64,000 nucleotides of DNA from Gloeocapsopsis sp. IPPAS B-1203 (GCF_002749975.1 NZ_PEIG01000002.1:248001-312000), one strand, 5' to 3'. Counted from the first letter of the stretch, positions 18,931 to 28,496 are shown. Numbers and translations are program-made. Notes: a model not told the origin generated them from the letters alone.

Positions 18931-19563
18931 CTATTGTTGCAGTAAATTAATCCACCCGCGTCCGTTTTCCCCCTCTAGCAAAGGAGCATTGTGAAACGCC
19001 ACAATCTGCCAGTTGTCTTCTCGCTTCTGCATCACGGTGGTTATAATTCCTTCCAGTTTCTTGTCTGGGCGACTCGTCAGATAAGATTGACTCTTGAGAT
19101 GCACCACGGCAATTTCTGGAGCCAGGAAGCGAATTTTGGCGACATCTAGTAGGATACCTACCTGGTTGAGATTTCCTCCGAGAGAGCTTTGGCGATCGCC
19201 ATCGTAAAGCTCTTGGTGTGTGCGGGCATTGGCTTCTCTTGTATAGTTTGGTATGAATGTACCGTTGATAACGATGTAGTCGTGCTCTGGAGCGAACGCA
19301 GAAGCGAACTGAGCGCCGTTTTGGGTGTTTTGTCCGTCTTGCATCTTTTGAACAACTTGGCGAATAGCAGCCGTCTCTTGTTGCTGAGTGGATGTCAGCG
19401 CTCTACAAGTCATTGTTGCTTCTGTAGGGTTATGATGCTGATCGTGCTGCAAACATTGATTAGGAATGGTGGCTACTGCAAGTGACTGAAGCGTAGATAA
19501 AAGCGTAGTGCTTACTGCTACTCCTATAAGAGAAAAGCTCATTTGGGTAATTGTGGGCGTCAT
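18931..19563 (-). CDS. SgcJ/EcaC-type SnoaL-like (DUF4440) protein, secreted
   Basis: 210 residues from the ATG at 19561-19563, chosen because AAAGGAG lies seven bases upstream; a longer upstream frame has no such site. The N-terminus is a hydrophobic signal-like segment (MSFSLIGVAVSTTLLSTLQSLAVA), so export is likely. The domain is the NTF2-like SnoaL fold: AAIRQVVQKMQDGQNTQNGAQFASAF, then DYIVINGTF and AVVHLKSQSYL, ending WQIVAFHNAPL. Members include polyketide cyclase-like and association-domain proteins of unclear role. It is a paralogue of the next gene, with which it is probably co-transcribed. Confidence 0.8.
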   Translation of the reverse strand: MTPTITQMSFSLIGVAVSTTLLSTLQSLAVATIPNQCLQHDQHHNPTEATMTCRALTSTQQQETAAIRQVVQKMQDGQNTQNGAQFASAFAPEHDYIVINGTFIPNYTREANARTHQELYDGDRQSSLGGNLNQVGILLDVAKIRFLAPEIAVVHLKSQSYLTSRPDKKLEGIITTVMQKREDNWQIVAFHNAPLLEGENGRGWINLLQQ

Positions 19564-19648
19564 AATGACTCCTTTAAATAGATTTGCTGTTGTAACTGTG
19601 GTGTTCTCGACGAAATGGATGACTACCCCTAGTGTTCTGAAATGTGGT

Positions 19649-20155
19649 TTATCTGCTTGGGCGCAACTTTTGCCACAACAAATTTGCAATTCCAGAAGCG
19701 ATCGTTTCTATATCCATCGATCCAATCCGAGTATTATGAAATGCAACAAAGTGCCATTTACCTTCACTTTTCCTGGCAACTAAGGTTTGGATTGATTTTC
19801 GTCTAGGAATTGAAGCATCTGACTGCCAAGACATTAGAGTTCCGCCAGTTGTATGTACTAAGGCAACTTCAGAACTCAAAAATCGCATACTGTCAATTTG
19901 TCCCTTTAAGTGCGTTCCCTTTAAAAATGTGTCGAAGAGTTGTTGGTGTTGTTTGGCGATCGCCGCGCGCCCTTTTTTGCGAGAGCCATTGAAAGCAACA
20001 TAATCTGCATCTTCCTCATATAGCTCACCATATGCCTCACCAGCACCTTGGTTCCAGCTATTTACCAGTTGCTCAAAGAGCGCACAGATAGCAGCCTCAT
20101 CAGCTGGATTCGAGGTTAGAGATTGGGAAGCTTGTGTAGAATATTCATTCATCAT
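19649..20155 (-). CDS. SgcJ/EcaC-type SnoaL-like (DUF4440) protein
   Basis: 168 residues from the ATG at 20153-20155, preceded by GGGAG. It has the NTF2-like fold: AAICALFEQLVNSWNQGAGEAYGEL, then ADYVAFNGSRKKGR and VALVHTTGG, ending KWHFVAFHNTRIG. It lacks the signal segment of its downstream paralogue and is probably cytoplasmic. It is divergent from a MarR-family gene across a 151-bp region with an inverted repeat, suggesting MarR control. The substrate is unknown. Confidence 0.82.
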   Translation of the reverse strand: MMNEYSTQASQSLTSNPADEAAICALFEQLVNSWNQGAGEAYGELYEEDADYVAFNGSRKKGRAAIAKQHQQLFDTFLKGTHLKGQIDSMRFLSSEVALVHTTGGTLMSWQSDASIPRRKSIQTLVARKSEGKWHFVAFHNTRIGSMDIETIASGIANLLWQKLRPSR

Positions 20156-20231
20156 ACATTTCTCCCAATATATTGTGCTGAGGTGACAAACCGACATTCA
20201 GACAACGATCTTCTTGTACCAGTGGTAAACT

Positions 20232-20276
20232 CTTAGCAAGTATATATTTAACTAAATAAATAATTTAATTGCTAAG
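20232..20276. promoter_or_regulatory. Candidate MarR operator
   Basis: CTTAGCAA (20232-20239) and TTGCTAAG (20269-20276) form a perfect inverted repeat around an AT-only centre, between the divergent SnoaL and MarR genes. A further GCTAA lies at 20286-20290. MarR proteins usually bind such palindromes in their own divergent promoters. The 29-bp spacing is longer than one typical MarR site, so two half-overlapping sites or looping are possible. Confidence 0.45.
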
Positions 20277-20306
20277 ATAATTAGATGCTAAACAAATTGG
20301 CGAAAT

Positions 20307-20789
20307 ATGTCAACAGATTTAATGAAACGTGACGAGTTGCTCAGTGCGCTTGACCAAGAGATGCGAAAGCTCAGCGCTCAGTCAGTACTATTTAGTCAAG
20401 CAGTTGCTGAACATCTGGGAATTAATAGCACCGATCTAGAATGTCTAGATATTATTAACATGTCATCCCCAATCACTGCTGGACGACTAGCTGATCTGAC
20501 AGGGCTTACCACTGGCGCAATCACTGGTGTGATTGATCGACTTGAGAAAGTTGGCTATGTACGGCGCGAGCGAGATCCTAGCGATCGGCGTCGAGTCATT
20601 ATTCAACCGCTTCCAGAAGCTGTGCAAAAGATCTCTCCACTTTTTGACTCCATGGCGCAGGCGATGAGCGAGCTGTATTCAAGTTATAGCGATCAAGAAA
20701 TTGCCCTAATCCTTGAGTTTGCCACTCGTTCCAATTCAATCGTTCTTGAGGAAATTGCTAAGCTACAGGGAAAAGAGGAAGCAGGGTAG
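20307..20789 (+). CDS. MarR-family transcription regulator
   Basis: 160-residue winged-helix regulator. The recognition helix region is ITAGRLADLTGLTTGAITGV, followed by IDRLEKVGYVRRERDPSDRRRV, the classical MarR wing with the conserved DxRxR. Dimerisation helices flank it. It is divergent from two SnoaL-like genes, which are its likely targets. The ligand is unknown. Confidence 0.9.
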   Translation: MSTDLMKRDELLSALDQEMRKLSAQSVLFSQAVAEHLGINSTDLECLDIINMSSPITAGRLADLTGLTTGAITGVIDRLEKVGYVRRERDPSDRRRVIIQPLPEAVQKISPLFDSMAQAMSELYSSYSDQEIALILEFATRSNSIVLEEIAKLQGKEEAG

Positions 20790-20914
20790 AATTGATAATT
20801 ATTTTTTATTCGTACATATAAGTAGGGCATTTGTTCTCTCAAGCCATAGGCTTAACACTCGGCAGATAGATAAAATTACTATTTCATATATACAAGCGGA
20901 GTGAGCGTAATATT

Positions 20915-21526
20915 ATGAATCTCAATCTTTTAGAAGCAAAAATTAAAAAAGTAGATTCAGAAGATCAAATATTAATCCTTAACGGAGTAACTTGGCAGCA
21001 ATACGAAGCATTCTTAGACATTATCGGTGATAATTTTCCTGGCTTACACATTACCTATCTCGAAGGAACCTTACAGTTCATGTCCCCTGGACGCAAGCAC
21101 GAGTTTACTAAAAAAATCATTGCTAATCTTTTGGAAGCATATCTACAAGAAACACGGATTCGATACTATCCATTAGGTTCTACTACTTTTCGTAAAGCAG
21201 CCGTAGCAAGAGGAATCGAACCTGATGAATGTTACTGTATTGGTTCAGATAAAGAATTTCCTGATTTAGCAATTGAAGTTGTTGTGACTAGCGGTGGAGT
21301 TGATAGTTTAAAGGTTTATCAAGGTTTAGGAGTTTCTGAAGTTTGGTTTTGGGAAGATGAGCTTTTACTGTATCAACTACAAGGTGAAATGTATGTTCCC
21401 ATTACAACTAGTAATTTATTACCAAATCTCGATATAAAGTTGCTCGTTAGTTACATTAAGTCGTCAGAAACATCAGATGCAGTTTGGCAATTTAGAGAAA
21501 AACTTCGGCAACAGATTTCATCTTGA
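20915..21526 (+). CDS. Uma2 family endonuclease-like protein (DUF820)
   Basis: 203 residues of the PD-(D/E)XK-fold family greatly expanded in cyanobacteria. Diagnostic stretches are LTYLEGTLQFMSPGRKHE (here ITYLEGTLQFMSPG), the central EPDECYCIGS and the core PDLAIEVVVTSGG with its DxxxEV pair, then YQGLGVSEVWFWED. Whether these proteins cut DNA is not established. It is preceded by a 125-bp gap after the MarR gene and is probably independent. Confidence 0.9.
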   Translation: MNLNLLEAKIKKVDSEDQILILNGVTWQQYEAFLDIIGDNFPGLHITYLEGTLQFMSPGRKHEFTKKIIANLLEAYLQETRIRYYPLGSTTFRKAAVARGIEPDECYCIGSDKEFPDLAIEVVVTSGGVDSLKVYQGLGVSEVWFWEDELLLYQLQGEMYVPITTSNLLPNLDIKLLVSYIKSSETSDAVWQFREKLRQQISS

Positions 21527-21543
21527 ATGTGATATGGCTTTTA

Positions 21544-21567
21544 GGCAGGCAAGATGCCTACTTCACA
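21544..21567. repeat. Dispersed repeat GGCAGGCAAGATG (second copy 35471-35495)
   Basis: GGCAGGCAAGATGCCTAC plus (C/T)T(C/T)ACAT occurs downstream of the Uma2 gene and again upstream of the three-gene phosphorelay operon, with two or three differences. The same sort of element is widespread in cyanobacterial intergenic DNA. Confidence 0.6.
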
Positions 21568-21673
21568 TCTAAAATTAATTTGATCGACTTAGATCAAATC
21601 CGGTTAATTACTGACAATTAAAGCCATGAGTGATTAGTAAGTAGTCACTAGCCACTAGCACCTCAATCATAGC

Positions 21674-21700
21674 TTGGTTATTCAACCGGAGATGATATTA
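21674..21700. repeat. Dispersed repeat GGTTATTnAACnGGAGATGATATTA (second copy 26358-26384)
   Basis: A 25-bp sequence with two differences occurs just after the 3' end of the GDSL gene and again in the gap between the AMIN and endonuclease V genes. Both copies are preceded by a degenerate ACTAGTGACTAG-type motif. No coding role is seen. Confidence 0.55.
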
Positions 21701-23494
21701 GAATTGATAACGAATTTCTCCTCGAACTATCTGATCGTTAAAATTCTCACGCCCAATTATAGTTTCATAATCAATTGAACCCAGTGCATTCTCAGAAAAT
21801 ACGACTTGTGCACCAATACCTAATTTGATGTAATCGCGATCGCGATCGCCTACAGTTGTTCGCATCGGAATTCCTGGTTGGGTAACAAATTCAGTTACAA
21901 TTTCTCGATTATTGTCGGCTAATTCGCGTTCGTAGCTGGCGCGGATATTAGGGATAACTATACCAACATCTGTGTTAAAAGCAACTGCTGCTTGCGCACC
22001 GGCACTTAGGATAAAAGATTCTGCATCTTGATCGCGCACTTGCATATTCAAGCTACCAGCATTGTTTTCTGTGTAACCGTCGATATTAATGCGATCGTAT
22101 TTTAAGCCGATTGTAGGACCGTAGGCAAAGTTTCCTGAGCGAATCACATAGCCACTATTAACACCTGCTGAGAACTGATTACCATTTGTATCTGCCCTAG
22201 CTGTACGATTATAAAAGTTGGTTTGGCGTGTGATATCCAAGTTGTTGTCACCATAACTGAGAACAGCATCAGTGTAAAAGTTATTCTGAACGAAGTTGCC
22301 ATACGCTGAAACAGCATAGCCATCAATGTTGATATCTCCTAAGTTATTGCTTAAATCAATATCGCTATTGAGATATCCCAAAGCAATGCCAAGCGCTAGG
22401 TTATCCGTAACGCGATAGTCTACACCCGCAGTGATGTTTGTATTAATAAAGTCGTAGCCAGGTTCGCGATTTGTGGTGTCGCGATCGCCAAAATTGACAT
22501 TGCCGTTAAGAAATACACCCAAACGTCCATCAGTAGAAGTTTGAATACCACGTAGTGCTGATAAACGCCCATCAATGTGTTGTCCGTGTCTTTTCGCAAT
22601 ACTCAAGGCAACATCAGCTTGGGGAATAATTGCTTGTGGTGCGAGAATTACAGCAGTAGCGTATTCACTAATAATCTGATGACCACGGGCTGATGGATGA
22701 ATACCATCCCAGAATAAAAATTCATCAGGGTTTGTACAGTTTGGGTTGCCAAGACAGCGATCGCTAATGTTCGTCAAACCATACGTCAGCGGATCTGTCA
22801 CTACTTCGCCAAATAAAGCATTGATATCAAGCGGAATAATATTAACGTCACGATTAGCGGCTAATCCTTGAAGTGCAGTATTTAAATTTGCGTTATGACT
22901 ATTTGTTATGGCTGTAAGTGCTGCTGCGGTTGGTAAAACCCGCTCTTGTGGAGTACTTCCTAAATCAGCTAAGTTAGGTACAATTAAATTACGCGCACCA
23001 GCGTCAATTAGCGTTGTTAAGGCATCAGACAGATTATTAACTACAGCTTGTGTATCAGTTGTTCGTAATTGTGGTGGCAAAATTATATAATCATTCGCCC
23101 CAGCCCACAAAAAATATAGTGCGTCAGGGCTAGGAGTTCCTGCAGTAGCAAGAAAAGTATTTAATTGTGTGGATAATGATGGTAGCTGTACGCCTATCAA
23201 GAAATTGAGGGCATTGGTATCTCCCGATGTTGTTCCTGCAAAACCATAGTTATTAGTTGCATCAACAAGTATGCCTAACTCAGTTCCTAATATTTCTACA
23301 GAAACCGGACCATTAGATAATCGCCCGTTAAAATAGGGTGGACTCGGTGGAAATAGCCCACCTGTAAGTTGAAATAAGTTGCCATCATCGACTAAGCTAT
23401 CACCAAAAATATAAAATTCTTCATATGTCTGTGCAGACGCCTTGAAAGGCAACATCGCAAAAACAAATAATGCGAGTGCCACAATTTTTTTCAT
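21698..23494 (-). CDS. GDSL esterase autotransporter
   Basis: 598-residue surface or secreted lipase/esterase. It has a signal peptide (MKKIVALALFVFAMLPFKASA). The SGNH/GDSL hydrolase domain has block I FGDSLVDDGNLF (nucleophile Ser in GDS), block III FLWAGANDY and block V FWDGIHPSARGHQ with the catalytic Asp/His. From about residue 330 a C-terminal autotransporter beta-barrel follows, ending in an aromatic residue (EIRYQF) as expected for BAM recognition. It resembles EstA-type autotransporters. It lies alone between repeats. Confidence 0.93.
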   Translation of the reverse strand: MKKIVALALFVFAMLPFKASAQTYEEFYIFGDSLVDDGNLFQLTGGLFPPSPPYFNGRLSNGPVSVEILGTELGILVDATNNYGFAGTTSGDTNALNFLIGVQLPSLSTQLNTFLATAGTPSPDALYFLWAGANDYIILPPQLRTTDTQAVVNNLSDALTTLIDAGARNLIVPNLADLGSTPQERVLPTAAALTAITNSHNANLNTALQGLAANRDVNIIPLDINALFGEVVTDPLTYGLTNISDRCLGNPNCTNPDEFLFWDGIHPSARGHQIISEYATAVILAPQAIIPQADVALSIAKRHGQHIDGRLSALRGIQTSTDGRLGVFLNGNVNFGDRDTTNREPGYDFINTNITAGVDYRVTDNLALGIALGYLNSDIDLSNNLGDINIDGYAVSAYGNFVQNNFYTDAVLSYGDNNLDITRQTNFYNRTARADTNGNQFSAGVNSGYVIRSGNFAYGPTIGLKYDRINIDGYTENNAGSLNMQVRDQDAESFILSAGAQAAVAFNTDVGIVIPNIRASYERELADNNREIVTEFVTQPGIPMRTTVGDRDRDYIKLGIGAQVVFSENALGSIDYETIIGRENFNDQIVRGEIRYQF

Positions 23495-23631
23495 AATTTA
23501 TCAATCACATTTCTCTCATACTTAATTAAGTCCTTACCATAAATTTTGCTGTTCCTAATATTCAGTAACATTTTTTTAGGTTGTTGATTATTTGCTATGA
23601 CCAATTACCCATTACCTATTACCAAAATGAC

Positions 23632-24444
23632 TTAATCTTGTTGATGAGCAAATTGATAAGCTCCTCGTAACGATAAGGCGATCGCACATCCTAATAAAAT
23701 CGGTATGCTGTACCACGGAAACTGTGATAGTGGTAAATAAGCAGCGGCTCGTAGTCCAGTACTTGTGTAGGTAAGAGGTAGAAGGTAAACAATCACTTTC
23801 ATCCCGATGGGTAAAGTCGTAGGATCAAAAAATGTTGCTCCTAAAAAAGACATCGGAATAATTAAAAAATTGTTATATAGCCCAACACTTTCGAGCGATC
23901 GCACATTTAACCCAACAATGACGCCCAAACCTGAAAACACGGCACAGTTCAGCACTAGCACCAGTAAAAATAAGGGATTAAGAAAACTCCAGATTCTACC
24001 AGTAAACACAATTGCTACCAAAATCACTGCACCAGACGTCATCAACCCACGCACAATACCTGCAAGCATTTTACCGATATGCAACGCCAGAGGATGAACC
24101 GGAACAAGCAGCATCTCTTCAAAAGTTTTAGTAAACAAGCGATCGCCACAAATTGAGAACGTGGTGCCACCAAAACCAATTGTCATCGATGATAACGCCA
24201 CCATTCCTGGCAAGATAAACTCTAAATAACTATTACCAATCGCTGGCTGTGGCAAAGAGCTACCCAAACCCAACCCAAAAGCTAAAATATAAATCAGTGG
24301 TGCAACAAGTCCAGAAGCGGCAACTTGGGTAATGCGTACGCGCAAATCTAACCAGTCTCCCCAAAATACTGTCAGGCTATCTGCAAGGAGCGATCGCCAC
24401 TGAGATTGATTTGTACTACCGTGTTGTCGTGAGCTTTGATTCAC
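23632..24444 (-). CDS. ABC-2 type transporter permease
   Basis: 270 residues with about six membrane segments. The N-terminus is cytosolic (LADSLTVFWGDWLDLRVRITQ). The core includes LPGMVALSSMTIGFGGTTFSICGDR and the EEMLLVPVHPLALHIGKML motif of polysaccharide/drug-export type ABC-2 permeases (NodJ/DrrB-like). No ATPase gene is adjacent, so its partner must be elsewhere. Substrate unknown. It starts at 24444; a HIP1 site overlaps codons 10-15. Confidence 0.88.
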   Translation of the reverse strand: MNQSSRQHGSTNQSQWRSLLADSLTVFWGDWLDLRVRITQVAASGLVAPLIYILAFGLGLGSSLPQPAIGNSYLEFILPGMVALSSMTIGFGGTTFSICGDRLFTKTFEEMLLVPVHPLALHIGKMLAGIVRGLMTSGAVILVAIVFTGRIWSFLNPLFLLVLVLNCAVFSGLGVIVGLNVRSLESVGLYNNFLIIPMSFLGATFFDPTTLPIGMKVIVYLLPLTYTSTGLRAAAYLPLSQFPWYSIPILLGCAIALSLRGAYQFAHQQD

Positions 24445-24580
24445 TGTTTTTTAAACAAAAATTGTGTTAATTAATTTACATCTAATCTCAATATGCTGCA
24501 TCTAGCAGAATCATCGTACCTGTCGCTACGATCAAATCTGACCAAAACTATCTATTTGTAATTCGCTTAACTGAGCAAAG

Positions 24581-25108
24581 ATGAAACGCAAAACTATCAA
24601 AGACACCGCAACTAAATCGCCTAGCTTTTTATCCGCAGCTTTTAATTACACCTCAATTTTTGTATTAGCAGGAGTATTTATTTTAGGAATTGGGATTGGT
24701 ATCGCTTTTAGTTCTACCGCAACGCTTAGCCCTTCTAATGTGGCTTCTAGAGATTTTATCGATCAAAGTGCGCCTAATCCTGAACTCTGCGTTCAATATG
24801 GAGCTAGTGCAATGGTAATGGACACGCGCCTATTTGTATCGCTCAATCCCTTCAATGTCTATGTTGCACAGCCGAGTTTGCGCCCTGGATGTGTCATGCG
24901 TTCCAACAACTGGTCAATATTAGAACAGCGCCGATTGATCTCCTCGCAGCAAGTACGCGATTGTAAGAACAGAATGAATACATTTGCTTTTACAGGAGAC
25001 TTGGGCAGTTCACCCGAAATTAACTGTGTTTATCAGAATGATTCGGCAAGGAACTTCTATCTCAATCAACCTGGCGCAGTTGCACCACGAGAAACAGAAA
25101 GATTCTAA
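24581..25108 (+). CDS. DUF3172 protein
   Basis: 175 residues, found in cyanobacteria and plastids. One N-terminal membrane span (SIFVLAGVFILGIGIGIAFS, about 26-45) precedes a lumenal or periplasmic domain. That domain contains PELCVQYGASAMVMDTR and PSLRPGCVMRSNNW, with four conserved Cys suggesting disulfides. The function is not known. It is divergent from the ABC-2 gene. Confidence 0.88.
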   Translation: MKRKTIKDTATKSPSFLSAAFNYTSIFVLAGVFILGIGIGIAFSSTATLSPSNVASRDFIDQSAPNPELCVQYGASAMVMDTRLFVSLNPFNVYVAQPSLRPGCVMRSNNWSILEQRRLISSQQVRDCKNRMNTFAFTGDLGSSPEINCVYQNDSARNFYLNQPGAVAPRETERF

Positions 25109-25150
25109 GTGGTCGATGGAATAACAGATCATTTTTTGCATTGGTAGCGC

Positions 25151-26254
25151 TCAAAGTTTTAGGAGATCTTGAGTTAAGCGAATTTGGACAATTTTGCCAG
25201 GTTCTATGATTGCTGAGTTCGTGGTAGTTACTTGATCTACCGCATCAAGAACACCTGATTGGGCTGCCAAAGGTAGATTTTGACCTTGAAGCGCGATCGC
25301 TTGAGCAACAAAGCGGCTACCACGATTATCAGTTTCAAATTGTCCAATAATTGCCGTACCAGCAGGGGCAATTAAGTTATCGATAACGACACTTTGAGCA
25401 TTAAGATTGCGATTGCGAATATCTTCTGCTAGTACCATTTCTGCTTGTTGAGGAACGCCTACTTTAAGCGGTAGTGGTGACTCACCAGCGTAGCGGAGAT
25501 TAAGTCTTGTACCCGCTAGCAACAATACATTAGGCGACTGTCTATTTGACCTCGTATTGGATAAAGTATTGGCTGCAGGAACTACGATATTACTACTGCT
25601 GGGAGTCGTTGCTTGAGGTGGGGTATTTGTTTGAGATGGTACTGGCGTAGGTACAGTTGTGGGTAACGGTTGTCCGAATTCAATGATTGGTTCGTTTGGT
25701 ACAGAACTTGTAGTAGGAGATGGTAGTGGCGGCACACTGACAACAGGTTGTTGTGGGCTAGGAGGCGTTGCTGGAGGTAAATTAGTAGGCAGTGCAGGAG
25801 TTTGACGCGCAATCTGTGGACGCAATACCCAGCGATCGCCTTTTGCTGATTGAATGGTTCGCTGTAACTGCACCATTTGTCCTGTGTTTAAAACTGTATC
25901 AGGAGCAAGTTCTAAAACAATGCGAGTCACATTCTTGTCAAACTGAGAAACACGAACTTGACGTACTGCCCCAGAGTAATCTTGTTGTGTAGTCACTTTT
26001 CCTAGCTGAGTATTCGGTAAATCAACAACAATTCGTAACGGTTGCTCAAGTAAAAAGTAGTTGGGTGTCGTTTGGGCTTCTAGCGTAATCTCCAACTGAT
26101 TTGTAGCAGGATCAAAACGCCAATTCGATAAAGTAGCACTAGGAGATACAGGTTTTGTCCCATTTTCCACAGCTACTATTGTCGCTAACCCCATTAAAGG
26201 TAGAAAACCCAGTCTATTTACCCAACGTCCGTTATCCAAATGTTCCCTGTTCAT
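25151..26254 (-). CDS. AMIN-domain protein, probably envelope-associated
   Basis: 367 residues. After a hydrophobic N-terminal segment (LGFLPLMGLATIVAV) there is an AMIN domain (about residues 40-130: WRFDPATNQLEITLEAQTTP, then PLRIVVDLPNT and VRQVRVSQF). A long Pro/Thr-rich linker follows (about 150-240). The C-terminal TrbI/VirB10-like beta domain (about 243-367) contains LLLAGTRLNLRYAG and LIAPAGTAIIGQF. AMIN domains bind peptidoglycan or localise envelope machinery. The exact role is unknown. Its nearest upstream same-strand gene is nfi, 170 bp away. Confidence 0.78.
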   Translation of the reverse strand: MNREHLDNGRWVNRLGFLPLMGLATIVAVENGTKPVSPSATLSNWRFDPATNQLEITLEAQTTPNYFLLEQPLRIVVDLPNTQLGKVTTQQDYSGAVRQVRVSQFDKNVTRIVLELAPDTVLNTGQMVQLQRTIQSAKGDRWVLRPQIARQTPALPTNLPPATPPSPQQPVVSVPPLPSPTTSSVPNEPIIEFGQPLPTTVPTPVPSQTNTPPQATTPSSSNIVVPAANTLSNTRSNRQSPNVLLLAGTRLNLRYAGESPLPLKVGVPQQAEMVLAEDIRNRNLNAQSVVIDNLIAPAGTAIIGQFETDNRGSRFVAQAIALQGQNLPLAAQSGVLDAVDQVTTTNSAIIEPGKIVQIRLTQDLLKL

Positions 26255-26423
26255 TTTCTCGGTTAGCTAGTTTGTCACTTTTGGATTTTAGATGGAATCT
26301 TTGAGTAAAAGGTGGCTAGTGACTAGTGATTAACAAAAGCGTAACGATACTGATAGTCTGGTTATTTAACTGGAGATGATATTAAAACATTACACGAGTG
26401 TCCCTTGACCCCTGCTATAGTTG

Positions 26424-27089
26424 CTAATCGCTTTTACTTAACTTATCTGCAATTCTTGTTGTTTCTGGCAAACGATATTTTGGCGTACACTGCAACACGT
26501 AATCAATTGCTGTTGGTAAGCTCACCCGATGACCACTGGAAATATACACTGGCTTTGTACCAATACGGGTGCGTAATGCTGCACCAATCGTTTCGCCTCG
26601 ATGTTGTAAAGGTTGCCAACTTCCTTTGATATTCAGTACTTCTTGGTGTTTGCCAACTAACAAAGACTTCGCAACACCAATTGTGGGCATATCTAAAATT
26701 AACCCTAAGTGTGAAGCGATACCTAATCGACGCGGATGTGCAATCCCTTGACCATCGCAGAGAATTAAATCTGGTGTTATGTGAATTTTTGCTAAAGCAT
26801 CAAGTAATGCAGGAATTTCCCGAAACGATAACAACCCTGGTATATAAGGAAATGACGTCTCACGACGAGCGATCGCATACTCTTGCAATTGCAAGTCAGG
26901 AAAACTCAACACCGCTACAGCAGCACGACTAATTGTCCCAGAGGCTTCAAATCCCATATCTACCCCAGCAACGTACTGCACAGGTTGAGGAATTTTATCG
27001 ACAGTTATCACTTCTTTTGTTAATTTTTCTTGAAGCGCGATCGCCTCTTCTATAGTTAGACTCCAAGCATGATGTTGGGGAATTTTCAT
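26424..27089 (-). CDS. nfi: Endonuclease V (deoxyinosine 3'-endonuclease)
   Basis: 221 residues. Nicks DNA next to deoxyinosine formed by adenine deamination. The catalytic set is visible: D44 in YVAGVDMGF, E91 in LLSFREIP, D112 in LILCDGQGIAHPRR and the H118 of the same motif. The strand-separating PYIPG wedge is at residues 81-85. The family length is normal. Confidence 0.95.
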   Translation of the reverse strand: MKIPQHHAWSLTIEEAIALQEKLTKEVITVDKIPQPVQYVAGVDMGFEASGTISRAAVAVLSFPDLQLQEYAIARRETSFPYIPGLLSFREIPALLDALAKIHITPDLILCDGQGIAHPRRLGIASHLGLILDMPTIGVAKSLLVGKHQEVLNIKGSWQPLQHRGETIGAALRTRIGTKPVYISSGHRVSLPTAIDYVLQCTPKYRLPETTRIADKLSKSD

Positions 27090-27311
27090 AAGTTAAGTAC
27101 CCTATTATTGAGAGTTTTTGCTTCTCTTTTAAAGTATTTATAAAGTTTTGATTATATTCTCTGGATTTTTTACTGTCAGCGGCGATACTAATTGTAGTAG
27201 AAGTTAATTTCTAGTGTTTCCTTGTTAGTTCATTCTTTTGCGGTACTTTGATTGAAATAATTGACTGAACACCATTGCCTCAATCCTCTTATTAAAGATT
27301 AATTAAAAAAT

Positions 27312-28142
27312 ATGCAAGTTAGATTTGATGCTATTAATGGTTTCAAGTCGGGAGCTTTCTTGGCAGGTGGTATTGCACTTTTACTTGCAGCAGTTTTCTT
27401 CAAACCTTTTGCCATCGTTAATGCTGGTGAAAGAGGGGTTGTCATGCGCTTCGGTAAAGTTCAAGATACAGTTTTAGATGAAGGCATTCATCCAATTATG
27501 CCAGTGGTGACTACTGTTAGAAGTCTCAATGTACGGGTGCAAGAAAGTAGTTTTAATTCTGACGCAGCTTCTAAAGATTTACAGAAAGTGACTACAGAAA
27601 TTTCGCTGAACTGGCATATTGATCCGGCAAGAGTCAATAAGGTTTATCAACAAGTTGGCAGTGAAGAACAAATCATTACTGGAATTATTACTCCGGCAGT
27701 ATCAGAAGTCCTCAAGGCAGCTACTGCTAAAAAAACCGCTGAACAAATTATTACTGAAAGAACAGATCTCAAAGAAGAAATTGATAAACAACTTGAAAAT
27801 CGCCTAGCCAATTATGGTGTTGTTGTTGATGATGTCTCGCTTGTGAATTTTGCCTTCTCGCCAGAGTTTAGTAAGGCAATTGAATCAAAACAAATTGCTG
27901 AACAAGAAGCAAAACAAGCAGAGTTTATTGCTTTAAGAGCATCTAAGGAGGCGATCGCCGAAGTCAACCGTGCCAAAGGACAAGCAGAAGCACAAAGACT
28001 GCAAAGACTAACACTAACCTCAGAACTCCTGCAAAAACAAGCAATAGAAAAGTGGGATGGTCGTTTTCCTACCGTAATGGGCGGTAACGGGACACTACCG
28101 TTGATTAATATCGATGCTGCTAGTGTAACGAGTCGCAAGTAA
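27312..28142 (+). CDS. Prohibitin-like SPFH/band 7 protein
   Basis: 276 residues. An N-terminal membrane anchor (about 13-36, LAGGIALLLAAVFFKPFAIV) is followed by the SPFH domain starting VNAGERGVVMRFGKVQD. It includes NVRVQESSFNSDAASKDLQKV and the coiled-coil stretch FSKAIESKQIAEQEAKQAEF. This matches cyanobacterial prohibitin homologues, which form membrane ring scaffolds and influence protease access. It is transcribed alone after a 222-bp gap. Confidence 0.92.
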   Translation: MQVRFDAINGFKSGAFLAGGIALLLAAVFFKPFAIVNAGERGVVMRFGKVQDTVLDEGIHPIMPVVTTVRSLNVRVQESSFNSDAASKDLQKVTTEISLNWHIDPARVNKVYQQVGSEEQIITGIITPAVSEVLKAATAKKTAEQIITERTDLKEEIDKQLENRLANYGVVVDDVSLVNFAFSPEFSKAIESKQIAEQEAKQAEFIALRASKEAIAEVNRAKGQAEAQRLQRLTLTSELLQKQAIEKWDGRFPTVMGGNGTLPLINIDAASVTSRK

Positions 28143-28235
28143 TTCTGATTCTATCTGATAGCAGAGGGATCTCCCTAAAGCTTTTTGTAAAATATTTAAC
28201 AGAAAGCAAAAGTAAATCGTACTACGGGAGAGCTA

Positions 28236-28376
28236 ATGCACCATCCTGATTTTTCCAAATGGTTGACAACAGCATATTTGCTGGCATACCAAGCTGATGA
28301 AGACGAACCTGCTACCTCTACAGGGCGTAAAGGCTGGCGTCAACGACTGCAAGACAAGTTGAAACGTACTAGCTAG
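28236..28376 (+). CDS. Small hypothetical protein (46 aa)
   Basis: Short frame MHHPDFSKWLTTAYLLAYQA followed by an acidic patch (DEDEPATS) and a basic C-terminus (RKGWRQRLQDKLKRTS). The ATG at 28236 has GGGAG eight bases upstream, and the frame sits in a 350-bp gap between the SPFH and DUF202 genes. Charge segregation and a ribosome site support coding. Function unknown. Confidence 0.55.
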   Translation: MHHPDFSKWLTTAYLLAYQADEDEPATSTGRKGWRQRLQDKLKRTS

Positions 28377-28496
28377 TAAGAAGACTAGAACAAACACAAG
28401 TTAGGTTAACGGATATTTCAACTCATCACTTCAAGAAAGATTCCCACAAATCTTACACTAGAGAAAATTCGTGAAGCTGAATCGAGTTGATTATTA

